A stretch of DNA of 64,000 nucleotides from Pelomonas sp. Root1237 (GTDB lineage Bacteria; Pseudomonadota; Gammaproteobacteria; Burkholderiales; Burkholderiaceae_C). Location of the stretch: the NCBI RefSeq assembly GCF_001425055.1, contig NZ_LMDK01000001.1, positions 695,845 through 759,844 on the forward strand. The letters run 5' to 3'. The notes below the pieces were generated by a model. It was not told the origin of the DNA. It searched no databases and saw only the letters and a list, made by a program, of their open reading frames with translations. A program made the position numbers and the translations under genes. Below are positions 8,833-17,848 of the stretch, piece by piece (the stretch's first letter is position 1; each line of letters begins with the position of its first letter).

Positions 8833-9486
8833 TTACCGAGCCCGCCACAGCCAGCGGCCTCGGCCCCGCCTGACCTGGCCGGCGGCCTCCGCCTCGCCCA
8901 GCAGCTCGTTGGCCGTCTGCCGCGACAGATGGGCCAGGCGCGCCAGCTCGGCCTGCGTGGCCTGCACTTCGACCCAACCCTCGTCAGCCGCACGGCCACG
9001 CTCGCGGGCCAGCTGCGCCAGCGCCAATGCGAAGCGTTCGGCTGCACCCTGGTGACGCGCCGCCTGCAGCAGGCGCAGCGTGCCGTCATAGCGGCGGGCG
9101 AACTCGGCCAGCAGGGCGCGCGCGAAGCCCGGCACCTCGTCCATCAGGCGCGTATAGGCCTCGCGGCCGAAGACCAGCACCTCGGTGGCGCCGCGCGCGA
9201 TCGCCTCGTATTCCGAAGGCTGGCCGGCGGCGAAGGCGGCGAGGCCGAAGAGTCGCGGCGGGCCGACGTTCTCGATGACCGACACCGTGCCGTCCGCGGC
9301 CGTGAAACGGGTCTCGATCTCGCCGGCCGCGACCGCGTAGAAGGCCGCCGTCTTCTGGCCCTGCACGAAGAGGCTGCGCCCATTGGCCAGGCGGCGCCCG
9401 GCAATGCCCGCGGCGATATCGGCGGGCAGCGCGACGCCCGGGAAATGGGCGTCGAAGACGCGCTGCAGGGCCGAGTCGAGGGGCAT
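8833..9486 (-). CDS. Crp/Fnr family transcriptional regulator
   Basis: About 217 residues (225 if the ATG at 9510 is used). An N-terminal cyclic-nucleotide-binding-like beta roll (about residues 30-130, with FVQGQKTAAFYAVAAGEIE) is followed by the dimerisation helix and a C-terminal winged helix-turn-helix (ATQAELARLAHLSRQTANELL). There are no Fnr-type cysteine clusters, so iron-sulphur oxygen sensing is unlikely; the ligand is unknown. It is divergent from the DUF2332 gene with about 55 bp between starts, so it may control that gene or itself. Confidence 0.88.
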   Translation of the reverse strand: MPLDSALQRVFDAHFPGVALPADIAAGIAGRRLANGRSLFVQGQKTAAFYAVAAGEIETRFTAADGTVSVIENVGPPRLFGLAAFAAGQPSEYEAIARGATEVLVFGREAYTRLMDEVPGFARALLAEFARRYDGTLRLLQAARHQGAAERFALALAQLARERGRAADEGWVEVQATQAELARLAHLSRQTANELLGEAEAAGQVRRGRGRWLWRAR

Positions 9487-9542
9487 GGCGCATTGTCGGC
9501 TGGCCGACACAAGGCGACGCGCGGCCTGCCTATGCTGGGCGC

Positions 9543-10646
9543 ATGGAAAGACCTGACCTGTCGATGCTGCTGGCCCGTTTCGGGCGCGAGGAATGCAGCC
9601 AGGAACCGCTCTACGTTGCGCTGTGCGGCGTGGCCGCCCACGACGACCGGGCGCTGGCCCTGCTGGCCGAGGCGCCCCCCGAGCAGCGCAAGGCCAATCT
9701 GCTGCTGGCGGCCTTGCATGAACGCGTGCTGGCCGGTGCGGCGCCCGAACTGGCCGCCTACTATCCCAGCGCCGGCGGCAGCCGTGAGCCGGACGCGGCC
9801 TTGGCCACCGCGCTGTCGGCCTGCCTCGAGCGCGAATGGCCGGCGCTGCTGCATCACCTGCGTCATGGCGCGACGCAGACCAACGAGATCGCCCGCGGCG
9901 CGGCCCTTTGGCCGGCTTTAGGCGATGCGGCGCGTGCCACCGGCGCCCGCCACCTCGCGCTGTTGGACCTGGGTTGCAGTGCCGGCCTCAACCTCGGTGT
10001 CGACCAATACGCGCTGCGCTATCGCACTGACGATGGTCGCTGGCATGAGCGCGGTCCGGCCCGCGATGGCCGGCGCGCCGAGATCGAATCGCGCTGGCTG
10101 GGCGCTGCGCCGCCGCCCGCGGCCGCCGACTGGCGACTGACGCTGCGCTACGGCCTCGATCCCGCCCCCGTCGATCCGGGCGACCCGGAGCGCCTGCGCT
10201 GGTTGCAGGCCTGTTTGTGGCCGCACGACGCCACCCGCCGCAAACGCCTGGCCCGCGCCGCGCATCAGATGCAGTCTCTGCCGCACACGGTGCGCCAGGC
10301 CGACGACTGCATCGCCGCGATCGAGCCGTGGATGACCGGTCTGCCCGCGGGCGTTCAACCGGTGCTGCTGACGAGCTGGGTGCTGTACTACCTGAATGAC
10401 GCTGACCTCGACCGGCTGCGCGCGACGGCCGACCGGCTGGCGCTGAGCCACGGTCTGGCCTGGATCTGCGGCGACCTGCCAGCGTTGAGTGCGCAGGAGG
10501 CGGTGCCTCCCCAACCGGTCCTGCCTGCCGACGAGGCCGCGTCGTCGATGACCTTGTGGACCTTGCGTCATCTCGAAGCCGGCCGGGTCGCTGAGCGGGC
10601 GCTGGGCTGGAGCCACCCGCACGGGCGTTGGGTGGCCTGGCGCTGA
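9543..10646 (+). CDS. DUF2332 family protein (methyltransferase-like)
   Basis: A 367-residue protein resembling the DUF2332 family. Visible family features are an all-helical N-terminal third, the glycine-rich segment LLDLGCSAGLNLGVDQYALRY (residues ~141-160), which looks like a Rossmann/SAM-binding loop, and the late LLTSWVLYYL segment. The biochemical role of the family is not established, and methyltransferase activity is only suggested by the loop. It is transcribed alone between a divergent Crp/Fnr regulator and a converging phosphoesterase gene. Confidence 0.75.
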   Translation: MERPDLSMLLARFGREECSQEPLYVALCGVAAHDDRALALLAEAPPEQRKANLLLAALHERVLAGAAPELAAYYPSAGGSREPDAALATALSACLEREWPALLHHLRHGATQTNEIARGAALWPALGDAARATGARHLALLDLGCSAGLNLGVDQYALRYRTDDGRWHERGPARDGRRAEIESRWLGAAPPPAAADWRLTLRYGLDPAPVDPGDPERLRWLQACLWPHDATRRKRLARAAHQMQSLPHTVRQADDCIAAIEPWMTGLPAGVQPVLLTSWVLYYLNDADLDRLRATADRLALSHGLAWICGDLPALSAQEAVPPQPVLPADEAASSMTLWTLRHLEAGRVAERALGWSHPHGRWVAWR

Positions 10647-10670
10647 GCCCGGTTCAGCCGCGGTCCGTCG

Positions 10671-12134
10671 TCACCGCTTGGCCTTGCGCTTCACGCGGTC
10701 GCGGTGGGCCTGCGCGCGAGCGCCCACCTCTTGCACATACTGGGCGACGTGCGAGGGGAATTCCGGGTCGTTCAGCGCAGCCTTGCGCTTGGCGCGGAAC
10801 TGGGCCGGCGTCAGCGGCTTCAGATTGCCGACGGGCCGGTCGCCCGATGCGGCCGTCATCGTGCGGTCGAGCTCGTGCGCGATCAGCGCGCGGCCGGCGA
10901 GGAAGCCGTCCACCTCATCGCGGTGAGGCGGCGCGGCGGCCGGCGCGGCATCGCGCACCGGGTCCGCCAGCGTCAGCGGCCCCGCATCGGCGCCCTGGCG
11001 GGCCGCGGGCAACAGGCCGGTGGTCCAGCTCGGTGCTGCCGCGTCACGGGCTGTCAGCGCCGGGCCGAGGCCGAAGGTGTCGAACACCGATCTGACCACC
11101 GAGCTGTGGTCGAAGGACTGGCCGGGGAAAACCTGGCTGCCCAGGCTGCCGCGCGCCACCCACGGCGAGACGAGCAGGGCGGGCACGCGCACGCCCAGGC
11201 GGTCAAAGGCGAAGCCCACGTCGGGCGTCGGCCGGTTCAGCGGCGCGTCGCCCGGCGGGGTGGCGCCCGGCGGGGTGGCGCCCGGCGGGGTGGCGCCCGG
11301 CGGCGGTTCGCGATCGTAGAAGCCGCCATGCTCGTCCCAGGTGATGAGCAGCAGGCTGTCGGGCCACAGTGGCGAATTGCGCAGGCTCTCGTAGGTGGAC
11401 TTGATCAGCGCCTCGCCGGCACTGACCCGGCCCAGCGGGTGCTGGGAGTTGCCGCTGCCGAAGCTGCCGCTGGGGTCATAGGCGGGCTCGATGAAGGTGT
11501 AGACGGGGGCGTAGTTGGCGTGGGCGACGTCGGTCGCGAAATCGCTGTGCACGGGGTGCTCTTCATCGCCATTGCTGAACGGATGAAAGCGTTCGTTGGG
11601 CTTGATGAAGGTGCTGGCCATGCCGGGCAGGGCCAGCACCTGGGGAACGACGTCGCCGTGATAGATGCGCCAGGGCTGGCTACGCTGGTTGAGGCGGTCG
11701 AAGAGGGTGCCGTGCTCGAAGCGGAACACCGAATTGCTCGCGATCACCGAGCCGGCGATCTGCAGGTTCGTCGGGCTGGTGGCCAGGCCGCCGCTGGACG
11801 CGGCATGCACGAAGAAGCGGTTGGGCCAGGTCGGGCCCGGCAGGGAAGAGAACCAGTTGTCGAACAGCAGGAACTCGTCGGCGAGCTGCTGGATCACGGG
11901 CACCTGTTCAGGCTTGAAGCCCTGCCAGGCTATGCCCTGGAAGCCGTCCATCGCGCCGCCGTTGATCTGCTGGCGAACGGCATCGAACTCGTGCGGCGGA
12001 TCAGCGCTGGCGCGGTCCGTGGCGCCGGGGCCGAAGCGAGGGTCGGCGGGCCGGGGCACGCGGCCGCTGAGCCCGAAGAAGTGATCGAAGGAGCGGTTCT
12101 CCAACATCAACACGAAGACATGACGCACCGGCAT
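10671..12134 (-). CDS. Phosphoesterase family protein (phospholipase C / acid phosphatase type)
   Basis: A 487-residue member of the alkaline-phosphatase-like phosphoesterase superfamily that includes bacterial phospholipase C and AcpA. The N-terminal signature HVFVLMLENRSFDHFFG holds the metal-binding Glu/Asn pair, and ITWDEHGGFYD holds the second Asp/Glu/His cluster. No Tat or Sec signal is visible at the chosen start, unlike classical PlcN/PlcH, so the enzyme may be cytoplasmic or the start may be mis-set. The ATG at 12134 has an AGGGAGAG ribosome-binding site; the open frame runs to 12245. A proline-rich tandem repeat interrupts the protein just after the EHGGFYD motif. Confidence 0.85.
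   Translation of the reverse strand: MPVRHVFVLMLENRSFDHFFGLSGRVPRPADPRFGPGATDRASADPPHEFDAVRQQINGGAMDGFQGIAWQGFKPEQVPVIQQLADEFLLFDNWFSSLPGPTWPNRFFVHAASSGGLATSPTNLQIAGSVIASNSVFRFEHGTLFDRLNQRSQPWRIYHGDVVPQVLALPGMASTFIKPNERFHPFSNGDEEHPVHSDFATDVAHANYAPVYTFIEPAYDPSGSFGSGNSQHPLGRVSAGEALIKSTYESLRNSPLWPDSLLLITWDEHGGFYDREPPPGATPPGATPPGATPPGDAPLNRPTPDVGFAFDRLGVRVPALLVSPWVARGSLGSQVFPGQSFDHSSVVRSVFDTFGLGPALTARDAAAPSWTTGLLPAARQGADAGPLTLADPVRDAAPAAAPPHRDEVDGFLAGRALIAHELDRTMTAASGDRPVGNLKPLTPAQFRAKRKAALNDPEFPSHVAQYVQEVGARAQAHRDRVKRKAKR
11251..11310. repeat. 15-bp tandem repeat within the phosphoesterase gene
   Basis: Three exact copies of a 15-bp unit (11251-11265, 11266-11280, 11281-11295) and a degenerate fourth. 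On the coding strand each encodes the pentapeptide GATPP. It lies in frame inside the phosphoesterase, so copy-number change would alter loop length without a frameshift. Confidence 0.9.
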
Positions 12135-12243
12135 AGGGCTCTCCCTGAGCCGCCGCAGGCTAGCACCGGTGGGTTCAACCGCAGTCCACAGCCTTGATGA
12201 CGAGGCTCTGGATAATCGGCACTTCCCATCGGAGACCCACCCC

Positions 12244-13440
12244 ATGTTCGAGCACGTCGATGCCTATGCCGGCGATCCCATCCTGAGCCTCAACGAGGCC
12301 TTCCAGAAGGACCCCCGCGCCGGCAAGATCAACCTGTCCATCGGCATCTATTTCGACAACGACGGCCGCATCCCCATGCTGCCCTCGGTGCGCGCGGCCG
12401 AACTGGCCGTTGTCGAGGTGGCCGGCCCACGGCCCTATCTGCCCATGGAAGGCGCGGCCAATTTCCGTAGCGCCGTGCAGGCCCTGCTGTTCGGCGCCGA
12501 TCACCCGGCCATCAAGGCCGGCCGCATCGCCACCATCCAGGGCGTCGGCTCCAGCGGCGGCCTGAAGGTCGGCGCCGATCTGCTGAAGCGCTATTTCCCG
12601 GACAGCAAGATTTATCTTTCCGACCCGACCTGGGACAACCATCGTGCGGTCTTCGAGGGTTCGGGCCACACCTGCGAGACCTATCCCTACTACGACCCGG
12701 CCACCGGCGGCCTGCGCTTTGACGCGATGCTGGCCTTCTTCAAGGCCCTGCCCACGCGCAGCATCGTCGTCATGCACGCCTGCTGCCACAACCCGACCGG
12801 CGTCGACCTGACGCAGGACCAATGGCGCGCGCTGGTGCCCGTGATCCGCGAGCGCGGCCTGCTGCCCTTCCTGGACCTGGCCTACCAGGGCTATGGCGAC
12901 GGCATCGACGAAGACGCCTTCGCGCCGCGCCTGCTGGCCGACGAGGGCCTGAGTTTCCTGATCGCCAACAGCTTCTCCAAGAGCATGAGCCTGTACGGTG
13001 AACGCTGCGGAGGCTTGAGCGTTGTCTGCCCGGATGCTGACCAGGCCGCGCGCGTGCTTGGCCAGATGAAATTCATGATCCGCCGCAACTACTCCAACCC
13101 GCCCATGCATGGCGGCCAGGTCGTGGCCAAGGTGCTGACCACGCCGGTGTTGCGCGAGATGTGGGAGGCCGAAGTGGCCGACATGCGCGAGCGCATCCAG
13201 TCCATGCGCCGCCAACTGCACGATGTGCTCGCCGCCAAGCTGCCGGGCCGCGATTTCAGCTACTTCCTGACCCAGCGCGGCATGTTCAGCTACACCGGCC
13301 TCACCGCCGAGCAGGCCGAGCGGCTCAAGACCGAGTTCGGCGTCTACATCCTGCGCTCCGGCCGCATGTGCGTGGCCGGGTTGAACACCCGCAACGTCGA
13401 AGCCACCGCCGAGGCGATGGCGGCCGTGCTGGCTGGTTGA
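12244..13440 (+). CDS. tyrB: Aromatic amino acid aminotransferase (class I, TyrB/AspC type)
   Basis: A 398-residue PLP aminotransferase transferring amino groups between aromatic amino acids or aspartate and 2-oxoglutarate. The N-terminal MFEHVDAYAGDPILSLNEAF is characteristic of the AspC/TyrB subgroup. The PLP lysine lies in NSFSKSMSLYGERCG and the C-terminal ILRSGRMCVAGLN carries the substrate-carboxylate arginine. ATG 12244 fits the family start; the upstream open stretch overlaps the phosphoesterase region. A binding-protein-like gene begins 10 bp after its stop, so co-transcription is likely. Whether aspartate or aromatic substrates dominate cannot be read from sequence. Confidence 0.93.
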   Translation: MFEHVDAYAGDPILSLNEAFQKDPRAGKINLSIGIYFDNDGRIPMLPSVRAAELAVVEVAGPRPYLPMEGAANFRSAVQALLFGADHPAIKAGRIATIQGVGSSGGLKVGADLLKRYFPDSKIYLSDPTWDNHRAVFEGSGHTCETYPYYDPATGGLRFDAMLAFFKALPTRSIVVMHACCHNPTGVDLTQDQWRALVPVIRERGLLPFLDLAYQGYGDGIDEDAFAPRLLADEGLSFLIANSFSKSMSLYGERCGGLSVVCPDADQAARVLGQMKFMIRRNYSNPPMHGGQVVAKVLTTPVLREMWEAEVADMRERIQSMRRQLHDVLAAKLPGRDFSYFLTQRGMFSYTGLTAEQAERLKTEFGVYILRSGRMCVAGLNTRNVEATAEAMAAVLAG

Positions 13441-13450
13441 GGACCCGCGC

Positions 13451-14344
13451 ATGCGAGTCCGGGAGGCCGGCCTTGCCCTTGCTATTGCGGTAGCCAGCAG
13501 CACCGGCAAGGCCGCCGACGCGCCGCCGGCGGTCGACTCCATCCTCTGGCTGGTCAGCAACACCATGGTGGTGCCGGATGGCGACGTCATGCGCCACCCC
13601 GCAGACGAGCTGACGCGCTGGCTGCAGGCGCGTTTGCCCGCCGTAGCCTTCCAGCCCACGGTGGCCAATGCCGAGCGCAGCTGGGTGCTCATCCGCGAGC
13701 GGCGGCGGGCCTGCCATGCCGGCGCCGCGCGCACACCGGAGCGCGAGCGCCTGGCCTATTTCACTGACACCTGGCTGGTGCCACCGCCCCAGCTCATCGT
13801 GCGCCGGGACCGCCGCGCCGCGCTGCCGCTGGACGCAAACGGCGCCGTGGACCTCAAGGCCCTGCTGGCCGACGCCTCGCTGCGCGGCGTGCTGGCCCAG
13901 GGACGCAGCTACGGGCCGGCCCTGGATGCGCTGATCAAGGCCCAGCCCGCCGGCCCGCAGGTGCAGCACCTGTTCGGCGGCGACTACGGCAGCAGCCTGT
14001 TGCCCATGCTCATGCAGCGCCGGGCGGACTACACCCTCGACTACCCGAACGTCCTGATCGCCCAGGCCAGCCAGCCCGCGGACGAACAATCGGGCGAACC
14101 GGCGCTGGCGGCGCTGCCCATCAAGGGTGCGAGCGAGGCCATCGTTAGCGGCATCGCCTGCCCGCGCACCGCCTGGGGCCACGCGGCCATCCGCATCATC
14201 GACGCGGCTCTGGGCACGCCAGAGGGCGCCGCGATGCTGCGCGACACCTTGCGCATCTCATTGCCGCCCGACACACAGCGCGCCTATCTGGATGTGCTTG
14301 ACGATCATTTCAACCGCCGCGCCAGGCCGACGCCCGGCCTCTGA
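13451..14344 (+). CDS. Periplasmic solute-binding-like protein (SBP family 3-like)
   Basis: A 297-residue protein with an N-terminal signal-like segment ending near GKAADAPP. The body resembles the conserved family of extracellular binding-protein homologues that lack an associated ABC permease (TIGR02285-like): ILWLVSNTMVVPDGD at the start, the ERLAYFTDTWLVPPP middle and a YTLDYPNV late segment. A sensory or accessory role in the periplasm is plausible; the ligand is unknown. It lies between tyrB (10-bp gap) and dadA (108-bp gap). Confidence is moderate because the family match rests on general pattern only. Confidence 0.6.
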   Translation: MRVREAGLALAIAVASSTGKAADAPPAVDSILWLVSNTMVVPDGDVMRHPADELTRWLQARLPAVAFQPTVANAERSWVLIRERRRACHAGAARTPERERLAYFTDTWLVPPPQLIVRRDRRAALPLDANGAVDLKALLADASLRGVLAQGRSYGPALDALIKAQPAGPQVQHLFGGDYGSSLLPMLMQRRADYTLDYPNVLIAQASQPADEQSGEPALAALPIKGASEAIVSGIACPRTAWGHAAIRIIDAALGTPEGAAMLRDTLRISLPPDTQRAYLDVLDDHFNRRARPTPGL

Positions 14345-14452
14345 GTGCGTCCGCTCCCATGTCGCACGGTTATGGCCGTGGCCGCCGGTTTCATTGGCAG
14401 CGGCCGCACGCCGTCTTTACCCTGCCGCCAGGTTCAAGAAGTTCAGGGCAGG

Positions 14453-15697
14453 ATGAAGCATTGCGTGGTGATCGGCGGCGGTGTGGTGGGCCTGACCACC
14501 GCCTGGGCGCTGCTGGAGCGTGGCCACGGCGTCACGCTGATCGAGCGCGACGGTGAGGTCGCCCAGGGCGCCAGCCGTGCCAATGGCGGCCAGCTCAGCT
14601 ATCGCTATGTGTCGCCGCTGGCCGACGCCGGCGTGCCGCTGAAGGCGCTGCGCTGGTTGCTCGACCCCGACGGCCCGCTGCGCTTCAAACCCGAGGCGAA
14701 CTGGGCGCAATGGGCCTGGTTGATCGCCTTTTTGCGCAATTGCCGCGGGCCCGTGAACCGGCGCACGACCGAGAGGCTGCTGGCCCTGGGCGCCTACAGC
14801 CAGGCCTCGTTCGCGCGGCTGCAGGCCCAGGCGCAGCTGGGCGACAGCATCGCGCTGCGCACGCCGGGCAAGCTGGTCGTCTACCGCAAGCCGACGGAGT
14901 TCGCGCGTGTCGCCGCCCGTGTGAAGGGCAGTGGTGCCGAACAGGCCCTGTCGCATGACGAGTGCGTCGCGCTGGAACCCGCCCTGGCTGACACCGAGGC
15001 CACGCTGGCCGGCGGCATCTTCACGCCCGGCGAGGCGGTGGCCGACTGCCATGCCTTCTGCACGGCGCTGTACGAGCGGCTGGGCCAGCACGAGCGCTTT
15101 CGCGGCCGGCTCGGCGCCCGCGTCGACGGCCTGCAGCGCGATGCCCAGGGCACGGTGCTGGGCGTGCAGACCGAGCTCGGCGGCATCGGCGCAGACGCCG
15201 TCATCCTGGCGGCCGGCCTGCACAGCCGGGCGCTGGCGGCCAAGGTGGGTGTCGAGCTGCCGCTCTATCCGCTCAAAGGCTACAGCCTGACTGCGCCCAT
15301 CGAGACCGGCCACCGGCCGCCCGAGGTCAGCGTGACCGACTTCGAGAAGAAGATCCTTTACGCCCGCATCGGCCAGGAACTGCGCATCGCCGCCATGGTC
15401 GACCTTGTCGGCGACGACCTGAGTCTGGACGGCAGGCGGCTGGCCTCGCTGCAGCGTTCGGTGCGAGCCACCTTCCCGCACGCGGCCGACTATGACCGCG
15501 CCATGCCCTGGGCCGGCCTGCGCCCGGCCACGCCCAGCGGCGCGCCCATCCTCGGCGCCAGCGGCGTGCCCGGGCTGTGGCTGAATGTCGGGCATGGTGC
15601 CCTGGGGTTCACGTTCTCTTTCGCAACGGCCAACATCGTGGCCGAACTGGTGTCGGGCCGCGCGAGCCCGCTGCCCCTGGAGGGATTGAGCTTGTGA
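14453..15697 (+). CDS. dadA: D-amino acid dehydrogenase
   Basis: A 414-residue FAD protein oxidising D-amino acids, classically D-alanine to pyruvate and ammonia, with electrons passed to the respiratory chain. The N-terminal dinucleotide-binding motif VIGGGVVGLTTAWALLERGH is followed by GASRANGGQLSYRYVSPLAD, the DadA signature, and the C-terminal WAGLRPATPSGAPILG and LNVGHGALGFTFS motifs complete the FAD site. ATG 14453 was chosen because the GxGxxG motif starts six residues in. Its TGA overlaps the GTG start of the next gene, making a translationally coupled unit with a serine hydrolase and ldcA; all three fit turnover of D-amino-acid-containing wall peptides. Confidence 0.94.
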   Translation: MKHCVVIGGGVVGLTTAWALLERGHGVTLIERDGEVAQGASRANGGQLSYRYVSPLADAGVPLKALRWLLDPDGPLRFKPEANWAQWAWLIAFLRNCRGPVNRRTTERLLALGAYSQASFARLQAQAQLGDSIALRTPGKLVVYRKPTEFARVAARVKGSGAEQALSHDECVALEPALADTEATLAGGIFTPGEAVADCHAFCTALYERLGQHERFRGRLGARVDGLQRDAQGTVLGVQTELGGIGADAVILAAGLHSRALAAKVGVELPLYPLKGYSLTAPIETGHRPPEVSVTDFEKKILYARIGQELRIAAMVDLVGDDLSLDGRRLASLQRSVRATFPHAADYDRAMPWAGLRPATPSGAPILGASGVPGLWLNVGHGALGFTFSFATANIVAELVSGRASPLPLEGLSL

Positions 15698-16791
15698 GGA
15701 AAGACGACCTGGCTGCAGCGCTGCTGCAAGCCGTCCAGGCCCGGCATTTCGAGCAGACGGCCGACAGCCTGCGTGGCGGCGAGCCGCTGGATGCCCCGCC
15801 CAGCATCGACCTCGCGGTGGCGGTTTTTCCGCGCGACGGCAAGGCGCCGGTCTGCGCCAATGTGCTGTTCTCGCGCGAGCATCCGCAGGGGCTGATTGCG
15901 CGCTTCGATGCCACCACCGGTGCCGTCGCCAACATCGCCTTTCATGCCGACGTGCGCGACGCCAAGGGCGATTCCTACGCCTGGCTGCCTGGCGCGGACT
16001 GGACTCGCATCGACTTCCCGGCCTGGTTCGGCAGCGGGCCGCGCTTTGTCGCGCCCTATCCGGCCTCGCTGCTGAAGATGATGGTGGCCGTCGGCATGGG
16101 TCATCTCGTCGATGCGGGTCGCAGCGACTGGGCGCTGCCTCTGAACTTCACGGGCAAGACCCGCGCAATGGCCGACTGGCTGTTTGACATGATCACCGTC
16201 AGCAGCAACGAGGCGACCTCGGCGCTGGTCGCCCATCTGCACGAGCGCGGTGCCATCCGTCGCGAAGGCGGCCGCGAGGTGCACAACGAGATGCACGAGT
16301 TGTTCGCTGCCGCTGGCCTGCCGGGCTTGATGATCGCCAACACCCAGCCCGATGGCGGTTGGGGCAATGCGGCCGGCTCGGGCGTGGGCCAGATCCAGAT
16401 GACGGCCTGGGACGCACTGCGGCTGATGTGGCGGCTGGACGCTGATGCGCCCGCCCAGCCCACGCTGATCAGCCCCGCCAGCCGCGAAGTCATCCGCCGC
16501 GCGCTCGATGCACAGAAGCTGCACCACAACCTCAGCAGCGAGTCGCTGCGAGCCTTGCCGGGTTGGGTGCCCGGCATTCCGGCGCCCCCAGCAAGTTATG
16601 CCCACAAGACCGGCAACACGCAGAACTACGCCAGCGATGCCGGCATCGTCCACGACGGCGACCTGCACTACCTGATCGCGGTGACCACCAGCCTGGGGAT
16701 GCGTTACGCACCGCATCCGGAGGCTTCGACAACCTGGAAGCTGCCGGCCCTGGGCGCAGCCGTTCACCAATGGCTGAAGACGAATTCCTGA
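15694..16791 (+). CDS. Serine hydrolase with class A beta-lactamase-like fold
   Basis: About 365 residues with the three penicillin-recognising signatures in order: SxxK as SLLK (~residue 125), SxN as SSN (~residue 169) and KTG as HKTGN (~residue 305). No signal peptide is visible, so it is probably cytoplasmic, unlike secreted beta-lactamases. The start is GTG at 15694, overlapping the dadA stop as GTGA and preceded by GGAGGGATT. Sitting between dadA and ldcA, it could act on D-Ala- or D-amino-acid-containing peptides recovered from murein; this is inference. A true beta-lactamase role is less likely given the missing export signal and atypical length. Confidence 0.8.
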   Translation: MRKDDLAAALLQAVQARHFEQTADSLRGGEPLDAPPSIDLAVAVFPRDGKAPVCANVLFSREHPQGLIARFDATTGAVANIAFHADVRDAKGDSYAWLPGADWTRIDFPAWFGSGPRFVAPYPASLLKMMVAVGMGHLVDAGRSDWALPLNFTGKTRAMADWLFDMITVSSNEATSALVAHLHERGAIRREGGREVHNEMHELFAAAGLPGLMIANTQPDGGWGNAAGSGVGQIQMTAWDALRLMWRLDADAPAQPTLISPASREVIRRALDAQKLHHNLSSESLRALPGWVPGIPAPPASYAHKTGNTQNYASDAGIVHDGDLHYLIAVTTSLGMRYAPHPEASTTWKLPALGAAVHQWLKTNS

Positions 16792-17672
16792 TCCCGCCGC
16801 TGCGCCCGGGCGCATGCGTCGCCGTCATCGCGCCGGCCGGCCCGCCCAAGCCAGGTCGGCTCGATTCAGTTGAAGGCTGGTTGTGCGAGCGCGGTTATCA
16901 AGCCCGTCTGTTGCCAAGCTGCTTCGGCCCGCCACCGCTGGACTTCCTCGCCGCACCCGACGCCGTGCGCCTGGCCGACGTGCACACGGCCTTTGGCGAC
17001 CCGCAGTTCGACGCCGTGCTTGCACTGCGCGGCGGCTCCGGTTGCATCCGGCTGATGGATGGCATCGACCTCGGCCTGCTGGCGCACACGCGCAAGCTGC
17101 TGATCGGCTACAGCGACCTGACCGTGCTGCATGCACTGCGCAGCCAGGCGGGCATCCCGTCCCTGCACGCGCCCATGCCGGCCAGCGACTGGGGCCTGCC
17201 CGGCGCGCAAGCCGACACCGATGCGCTGTTCGAGGGCCTGGCGCGCGGCTGGCGCGTCGGTGACGTCATCGGTCAGGCTCCACCACATGCGCTCAGCCAC
17301 GGCGGTAGCGCAAGGGGCCACCTGATCGGCGGCAATCTGGCGATGTTCTGTGCGTTGCTCGGCACGCCTTATCTGCCCGATGCCGACGGTGCCTTGCTCT
17401 TCATCGAAGACATCAGCGAGGAGCCCTATCGTGTCGACCGCATGCTGACCCAATTGCGCCTGGCCGGCGTGCTGGACCGCATTGCCGGCCTGCTGGTCGG
17501 CAGCTTCAGCGGCGCCGAGAGCCCGGCCGCTGTGCTGGCCGATCACCTCCCGCGTCTGCGCTGCCCGGTGCTCGCCGGCTGGCCTTCGGGCCATGGTCAG
17601 CCCAACCGGCCGCTGCCGTTGGGCGTAGCCGCCGAGATGGCCGTCGCTGCCGGCACGCTGACCCTCGTGTGA
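16770..17672 (+). CDS. ldcA: LD-carboxypeptidase (murein tetrapeptide carboxypeptidase, S66)
   Basis: A 300-residue cytoplasmic S66 peptidase that removes the terminal D-alanine from murein tetrapeptides during recycling. The nucleophile is in GYSDLTVLH, the catalytic Glu in LLFIEDISEEPYRVDRML and the catalytic His in GWPSGHGQPNRPLPLG. No signal peptide is present, as for classical LdcA. The ATG at 16770 lies 22 bp inside the end of the preceding gene, so the dadA-hydrolase-ldcA cluster is tightly coupled. The combination would release D-Ala and oxidise it to pyruvate. Confidence 0.93.
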   Translation: MAEDEFLIPPLRPGACVAVIAPAGPPKPGRLDSVEGWLCERGYQARLLPSCFGPPPLDFLAAPDAVRLADVHTAFGDPQFDAVLALRGGSGCIRLMDGIDLGLLAHTRKLLIGYSDLTVLHALRSQAGIPSLHAPMPASDWGLPGAQADTDALFEGLARGWRVGDVIGQAPPHALSHGGSARGHLIGGNLAMFCALLGTPYLPDADGALLFIEDISEEPYRVDRMLTQLRLAGVLDRIAGLLVGSFSGAESPAAVLADHLPRLRCPVLAGWPSGHGQPNRPLPLGVAAEMAVAAGTLTLV

Positions 17673-17781
17673 ACGGCCTTCTCGACTGCGAAGCAGCCGA
17701 GTGAGGAGGGCCAGTCACGCGCCGCCAGGCGTGCCGCGCTTGCGCGGGTTGGGCCGCCTCGCGGCACAACTGGCACTCATC

Positions 17782-17811
17782 AAAAAAACAGCCCCGACAC
17801 AGGCGGGGCTG
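17782..17811 (-). terminator. Rho-independent terminator of the TonB-dependent receptor gene
   Basis: Perfect 8-bp GC-rich stem CAGCCCCG/CGGGGCTG with a 7-nt loop. On the minus strand it is followed directly by seven T residues (17782-17788). It lies 38 bp downstream of the receptor stop codon. Confidence 0.9.
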
Positions 17812-17848
17812 GAAACCGGCTTCCGGGGCCGGCAGGGAGTCAGAGGGG

